NCBI GenBank assembly: GCA_009809945.1
Contig: WTPW01000590.1
Span: forward strand, 80,585 to 144,584
Direction: 5' to 3'
DNA length: 64,000 bases
Source of the DNA: Gigaspora margarita
Taxonomy: Eukaryota > Glomeromycota > Glomeromycetes > Diversisporales > Gigasporaceae
In this document: one piece after another, positions 57,865 to 64,000 of the stretch
Layout of the letters: each line of letters starts with the position of its first letter
Position numbering within the stretch: position 1 is the stretch's first letter
The notes under the pieces: model-generated
The model's database searches: none
What the model was told of the DNA's origin: nothing
What the model saw: the letters and a program-made list of their open reading frames with translations, nothing else
Program-made: the position numbers and the translations under genes

Positions 57865-58163
57865 AGTGGGGACCATGAGAGAGATTTATTTTGATTGGTT
57901 ATATGACGATCATCCATCATTCAGAAATAGCCAATCAAATTATAATAGATTTACAAAAAATGTAATATTTGAAGAAATATCGCTCATATGATACAATAGT
58001 GATGCATCGAATTGACTTAACGTTATTCAAACTACAAGTTCATAAGTATTTTTTATTGCATTTGAAATCTTGGAATCGAATAGGATCGAATGTTTTGCCA
58101 AGTTTTCTTAATACTAAAGTTTCTTTTTTTTATATTTACCAATCATTAACAGTATTAAGTGCT

Positions 58164-61100
58164 ATTAAAAAGCGTTGGATTTCTCTATTTTCACTTCTTT
58201 TGCTATATTATCATCCTGTTCAAATTCCTGTTCTTCTTTTTCTTGCTCTTGTTCTTGTTTTTCTTCTTTGGTAAGTGTGTTAGGTCCATTTTTAATCATT
58301 TTATGAAACTTTTAACATTATAGTAAATGCCTTTCTTAAAATACTCTTTACAATGGTAGTAATAGTATTCCATTGTTGCATAATAGCTATAATGATAGCC
58401 ATGCCCACAAACCAGGACTTTGCCATCATTTAAAGGCTTATGACAGTCAACACACATGTTAGATTCGGGTGGAAAATTTGAACTGTATACTATAATTAAA
58501 GTTTATTGTAAGAGATACTTTTTTTTTAAAAAAAAAAAGATATTTGGTTTATTTTTGTAATGTCAAAAATTTTTATTGATCTTATATGAATTTAATTTAT
58601 CTAACTGTAGGTAAACATTTGGTGTCTATGACTTCATTCATAGTAGCTAAATAGTATTTAGATTTTTTTTGATGGATTTTGCTTTTCCCACGATTTTTGA
58701 AAATTTCTTGTAAATGATTAAGAAGAAAAAGCCTAGTTTTTTCAGTTAAAAAATTCAATTGTAATGGTGTATAAGGATATCATTTTGTTTTAATAAAAGT
58801 GTTCTGCAAGTTTTCATTATCTTGCATATCTATACTATCCCTTAGATTGTAGTAGGACACAGGCAAATTTGCCTGCGTTTTTGCACTTTTTTTGCTCTAA
58901 TTTACTTTTTTTAAATATCAAGATAATTAAATAAAACTTTGTACAATTATATTTGAAAATAAGGATTACTTTTTTGCAAAAAATGTTTTTATATTGTAAG
59001 AAAAAAATTTTAAGTTATATATAAGCTAAAAATAGATATCTTTAAGAAAAAAATTTTTTAAAAAATTTTATCACGATTTCTCTATAATCTTATTTAGTTT
59101 TAGTTTTAAAGCTATAGTTCTTAAAACAATATTGTAGTTTATATAAAGGATGATAACTTTTATTATTGCAACTTTAATGATTTATTTGTNAAAATCAAGA
59201 CTTGTATTAGAAGTAAAAGTTTTTTTTATAGATGGGAACATATAAAATTTAAAAAAATCTAAAGAAAAATTTTAATAGTAAAAATGCTAATACAAGAACN
59301 TTAAACTTTGATTATACTAAAGNTTTCTAATAATTTTAAAAAATTTTTATAACAAAGTTACTAAAACAAAACTCAAAGAATATTTTTTATTTAGAAAAGG
59401 TATAGCTAAAATCAATATTTAAAATTTTATTAAAATTTTATTAAAATTTTTAAAATACGCAGGCAAATTTGCCTGTGTTACAATCTAAGGGATAAATTTA
59501 GTTAGTGTTTTTAAATAAATAAATTATTGAAATGCATACCAATTATATAAGCTTTTATAATATTCTCTACTATTAAATCTTTAGAAGTTTGTGCATGAAT
59601 TTTGCTGTGAAAATTCTTGATATAGTATTCATTGAAATTTACTAAAGAAAGTTCAAATGCTTCAAAAAATGAATGGTTAGTATCTTGCTAATAAAATATA
59701 TCAGATAAAAATACAAGTGGTGCTTTGTTATAATTATGTTGTTGCCATCGCAATATAAATGTCCAAATTCGAAATATTATTTTTAAATATTCATTAAATG
59801 AGCCAGATCAGAAAAGAACAGCATATATTTCTAGCACAGCTGGAACCAAATTATCCAAGAGATCAAAGACTGTGCAGTATTCAATATCTTTGCAATTTGA
59901 TCCTAATTTTGGCATAATTTTTTCTTTAACTTTATACTACCCACTATGTACTAACTCTAATAGTAAGTTAATTCGCTATGGTTAGGGGTCTTAGCCAATA
60001 TTTTTTTTGCTGAAAACAAAATGAAATAATTTTTTAAAAAAAGAATAATGCACAATTATAGTTTGCTCTCTACTATTCAAAGAAATGTGCAATGGACCTA
60101 ATAGGGGAATAAATGAACTGATTTCAGAGGGAATATTATAAGAAGAATTATTTAAATTCACAATGCTTTACAAATAAAAGGCTGGCCTGGCCAGTCTGCT
60201 ACAATAGGTGCTACATAATTATCTAAATGCTTTGTATCCTTATTAATTTTAATATCATTTGAAGTACATTAATGTAATCATATATTGTATATAAACCTTG
60301 CTCTTAAAACCCAATTAGCTAAATATTTTTAGTAGATTGTTCTTCTTTTTATTCATTTATTGCATCATCATAAACATGAACCATTAGTAATTCAATTTTA
60401 TTAAAATCAAATTTTAAATCTCCAGATGCAATCTATTGTAATCTTCATATTCCATATGAAAGTCAAAGATTCTATTATATTGATGTAATAACCTAAAACA
60501 AATATTGCTTGCATCATTATTCTGTAGATTATAAATATTTACATTATTAAAAATAATAGGAATTAGTGCACATAATTTTATGGGCTTGCAAATAAATGTT
60601 GCCAAATGTAAGGCTGTTGATAGTGTTGTTGCATTAGGGTCATGTATGTTATAATAGTCATTTAGATTATAAACAAGTAAAATATTATTCTAAAAAAATT
60701 ATTTAATAATATATATAATAATAATAATATAAATTATTAAATTATATAAAAAAATAATTATGTTGTTTGTAAAAAATTTTTGAATATTTTGATAATGATC
60801 TTGAACAAGTTTTGTTTGTAATTATTGATTGTTTTACTACAAACTGTAACACCCAAATTATGCAATATATCAATAGCAGCAGATGATATTCCAGATGCCG
60901 AGAAATACAAATGAACCTCTAATTAAAATTATTAACAAACATATTTCATATATTAGCCATCATGTAACAAAAACTAACTACTGTTTTTTTTTGCTTCTAA
61001 TTTTTTGTGCATAGATCTTTTATTAGAAATTAAAGCCTTAACTATTTGATCAAAAAACTTGTGCAAATAAGCATCAGTATTTTCTATCATTAATTGAAAA

Positions 61101-61550
61101 TGAACAGGGCTAAGTTCAACAAAACTGGGTCTATCCCATTGCAATTGATAAAGAACTTTCGTTAGGATTTAAACCTGATCTGCAAATACAAAACTATTGT
61201 TGGAAGAAGACTTTTTGGTATTACAATATGCGACTAGTTTATCATTAATGTTTATTTCTTTTATTTCAACCAGGGTTTTTTGTTTGTATGACGATTGTGC
61301 TCTACTATATCTAAATAATGACTATAACATATTTCTTGCATAATTTTTAGATCACTATATTGTTTCTAATGTTTCTTTATTTTGTGTTTTATTATATGCA
61401 ATAGAAGTAATTTTTTCAAAAAAGAGTAGAATTTCTATCACAATTTTGTATAGAACAGGGACCTTTATTTTTTTCATAATAAAAATAAATTGGATAGCAA
61501 AAAAAAAGCATTCAAGACAAGCATCTTCAAAAATTTTTTTTATTAAAAAA
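58164..61550 (-). pseudogene. Large unknown protein with RING-like cluster and acidic tail
   Basis: Broken into many frames. Recognisable pieces on the minus strand: WDRPSFVELSPVHFQLMIEN near 61120, EVHLYFSASGISSAAIDILH near 60920, DYYNIHDPNATTLSTALHLA near 60640, an 63-residue open piece 60605-60414 (ATFICKPIKLCALIPIIFNN; ICFRLLHQYNRIFDFHMEY), then SSFIPLLGPLHISLNSREQ near 60100, and LEIYAVLFXSGSFNEYLKII near 59800. The C-terminal part has CVDCHKPLNDGKVLVCGHGY near 58450, a RING-like Cys/His cluster, then YFKKGIYYNVKSFIK and an acidic Glu/Gln tail ending KSNAF at 58164. I have the impression of a family that is abundant in this fungal group and transposase-like, but I cannot name it. A MITE sits inside it at 58838-59492. 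Confidence 0.6.
58838..59492. mobile_element. TA-flanked MITE inside the unknown gene
   Basis: TCCCTTAGATTGTAGTAGGA at the left and, inverted, TCCCTTAGATTGTAACACAG at the right, both continuing through ACAGGCAAATTTGCCTGCGT. TA at 58836-58837 and 59493-59494. 655 bp; no ORF; three Ns. Confidence 0.88.
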
Positions 61551-61850
61551 AAAAAGAATTATACTTTTTAGTAATAACGATTAGTACTATAAAACACTGT
61601 ATAGAAGTGAGTTATTCTATAGGGTCCCTTGTAAATATTACTGTATTTTTGTATTTTGTTCTATATTTTTGCAAATACCAGTAAAAACTAAAAATACCAT
61701 ATCTGATGACCTTAAAATGTACCCAGTACAAATCAAGGTACTATACAGCATTTTGCGATTTAATGATATTGGCCAATCAGAATAAGCTATTGATTATTGA
61801 CAATCCTCATGATTATAGCCAATCAAAATAAATTTATCTCATGCTCTGGT

Positions 61851-63660
61851 GGGTTGGTACTCTTATGTCACACAAATTCTGGGTTGAAGATCACTTATGA
61901 AAACAAATTTCATAATCAGAACCAATAAATTACAGGTTCTTGTATAACAAAATAAATGCAAAAAAAGCATAAAAAATTGTAAAATTGCAACTAACATGAA
62001 ATTTTATTAAAAAAACTAACACTCGACGCTAATGTGAAAGTTTTTAGTATAAAATTTTGCTATAGCATGAATTTTTAGATACTAAATTTATAAAAAAATT
62101 TCAAGATGCTATGATCCAACATTTTGAAACCGGTGGTTCTGAATTTGTATGCCATAAGGACTATTTTTCTATACATATTTTTTGATAGGGGAGAACTAGT
62201 TTCTTAACTAGTTCTGATCTGAACTTTTTAGGGACCCACACCAGATGCATCCCCTAAGTATGATAACATACAATGTGGTTTATAACATATTTAGTTAGTA
62301 CAATTCTGAAAGACAATAAAAAAGAGATTTTTTTATAGTAATCATCATGCAATATTCAGAACTTACCAAATATGGGTTTCTTTTTTCTATCTCTAGATTT
62401 TGTACTACTTCAAATTTAATCAATACTAAAACTTGTTAAAAGTAATGTTTGGTTAAACAATTCTTATACAATAGATAAATATAGAACTATGGTGGCAATG
62501 CTTTTTACTATGATTTATCATAAAGAATTTTGTTACAAATCAATGCACAATACTGTATGTGATTAAGGTTGATTTGGTACTTATATAATACAATTGCTAG
62601 AATTTGAATTGTGATAACATTCTTGATCATAATTTGCTCATCGATATTTTAGTCTTAACATTTTTGATTACAGATTTTATATCCAATCAAAAGCATTAAA
62701 ACAACTTGATTATATTGCTACATTAATTTCAGCACACAGTAGATTGACATAAAAATGAACACAAAATTGTGAGATAATTATTAATTAGCAAATAATCTGG
62801 ATGGCTAAAGTTCCAAAATTTATGAAAAATGGAAAAATCTAGAAATCAATCATCTAAATCTTTGGCAGAATGTAATTTTTTCTTAGTATTAGTTAATATA
62901 TTCAATATTTTTATTAAATATTATGAATTATTTTTTATCTATTGCAGAGCTATTGTTATTGTTCTTGTACTTGTTCTTGAATTTAAGACTATTATACAAA
63001 ATGCTTTCAAATTCGTGAAAACATTTAATTGGCTTTTTTTATCTATTTTTCACTCAAAATAGTTGGAATATATTAGGTAAACAGACAATAGAAGCAAATT
63101 TGGAAAATACATTTCATAATTTTAAAAAGAGTTGTGTTAATAATTAACAAATTCTTTCATTCTTATCTTTGATAATCAGAGATTATCATTTAATCAGCCC
63201 AATAAAAATCCCATGGAAAAAATAAAAAATGACAAATATTGAGTGAATAGATATGCAAATTTTATTGGGCCACCAATATTTATATCTAAAAAGCACATTT
63301 TTACTATTGGTTATTATAGCATTTGTAAATTTTATTCTACGGATAATCACACAGCCTTAAATTATAAAAAAATGATCTGAATTGCAAAAAAGATCATAAT
63401 TAATCAACTTTGTAACATTAAAACTCTAACCACATATTTATACATATAAAAATACACTAAGAAATTAGGTGCTCAAATTACTGTTCAGAAGCATTCAAAA
63501 TGATCCATGCGATGATAGACAGGCAAAAATTAAGCATCAATATGGTCTATGTAACAATAGGCAGATGTGATTTAAGCACCAAGTGATGTATAACATCACG
63601 TGGACCAATTAGATCCAAGATTTTGCAGAGTAATGCCAATTTCATTGCTGTAAAACCCTC
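61851..63660. other. No gene seen
   Basis: A/T-rich with small palindromes (GAACTAGTTTCTTAACTAGT near 62194). The ORF at 62829-63062 is hydrophobic, low-complexity and unsupported. Confidence 0.5.
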
Positions 63661-63672
63661 TACTTCATTATT

Positions 63673-63770
63673 TGCATTACTCCGTTTCTGGTATCCACTT
63701 CGTGATATTCATCACTCCGTTTCTAGTATACACTTCATGAAATTTTCAATATTATTCCATTTCTAGTACT
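63673..63770. repeat. Short tandem repeat (three degenerate units)
   Basis: CATTACTCCGTTTCTGGTAT, CATCACTCCGTTTCTAGTAT and a third, more diverged unit follow one another at about 35-40 bp spacing. After it, to 64000, only TTTCGAAATA-type words are seen at the right edge. Confidence 0.6.
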
Positions 63771-64000
63771 AGATAGCTGCATGACATCATCACGCAAAAC
63801 CAGGAAAAGAAGAATAGCTAGTAGTTAAATTTGAATGAATAATATAATAATAAAGGAACAGATTTGGTGTATTCATTCAATTATATCAGCAAATTTATAA
63901 TAGTATAATCTTACGTAAGGTCTTACGAACCATAATATAAGCAAAATATTATGTAATATATTTCAAAATATTTCGAAATATCAAATTTTCGAAATATTTC

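Larger units (their letters stand above)
57871..61850 (-). mobile_element. Candidate unclassified DNA transposon
   Basis: GAGATTTATTTTGATTGGTT at 57881 is mirrored by AGCCAATCAAAATAAATTTA at 61817 within longer similar ends (CATGAGA...TTGGYTATA). The decayed minus-strand gene at 58164-61550 lies between. Neither exact termini nor a target duplication could be fixed, so the boundaries are tentative. Confidence 0.5.

Noticed and set aside
57969-58274. 101-aa plus-strand ORF with hydrophobic tail
   Set aside because: It is the reverse strand of the acidic Glu/Gln tail of the decayed minus-strand gene.
62829-63062. 77-aa hydrophobic ORF
   Set aside because: A/T-driven Phe/Ile/Leu composition with no signal or membrane pattern typical of a real small protein.

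Overview
The window is strongly AT-rich eukaryotic DNA with short GT-AG introns, long low-complexity A/T tracts, scattered single Ns and one short N run (41448-41458). A BTB-BACK-TLDc gene remnant, a secreted/anchored Kelch-repeat gene, a SWIM-type MULE transposase and retroelement types that I recognise from arbuscular mycorrhizal fungi all point to a Glomeromycotina nuclear genome, most likely Rhizophagus irregularis or a close relative. This is inference from protein style; no search was run.

Layout. 1-4650: 5'-truncated LINE (RT, RNase H, zinc-finger-like tail, poly-A). 4651-8947: no genes, several foldback/MITE elements including a TA-flanked MITE nested in another. 8948-21848: a 12.9-kb decayed Polinton/Maverick with about 750-bp terminal inverted repeats and a 5-bp TGGGT target duplication. 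It carries a small zinc protein, a small unknown gene, an integrase, a coiled-coil gene, a gag/zinc-knuckle/retropepsin-like gene, an unknown gene and a protein-primed-type family B DNA polymerase, nearly all broken. 21849-26040: repeats and a hAT-like element (24418-25574, TSD TAGGTGAT) with two smaller elements inside. 26040-32040: a second LINE on the minus strand with ORF1, endonuclease, RT and RNase H. 32160-34620: minisatellites, A/T satellites, a hAT-like MITE and a GC-richer retroposed fragment with a 17-bp target duplication.

34600-45220 is the most host-like part: a BTB/TLDc pseudogene (36783-38409), a candidate solo LTR (40956-41331), and the only intact multi-exon host gene, a five-exon Kelch-repeat type I membrane protein (43082-44743, 424 aa). 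45399-50757 is a MULE-like transposon whose three-exon transposase has one in-frame stop and one mutated 3' splice site. 50758-57864 is a stack of nested inverted-repeat elements: a hAT-like element (53099-56333, TSD CATAGGTC) inside a MITE, itself filled with foldback elements and a palindromic satellite. 57871-61850 is a candidate unclassified DNA transposon with a decayed gene ending in a RING-like Cys/His cluster and an acidic tail. 61851-64000 holds no recognisable gene.

The window is thus a transposon graveyard with one working host gene. The most unusual signals are the gag/protease module inside a Polinton, a short hairpin motif scattered only through that Polinton, the palindromic satellite at 53.9-54.3 kb, and the uncharacterised 57.9-61.9 kb element.
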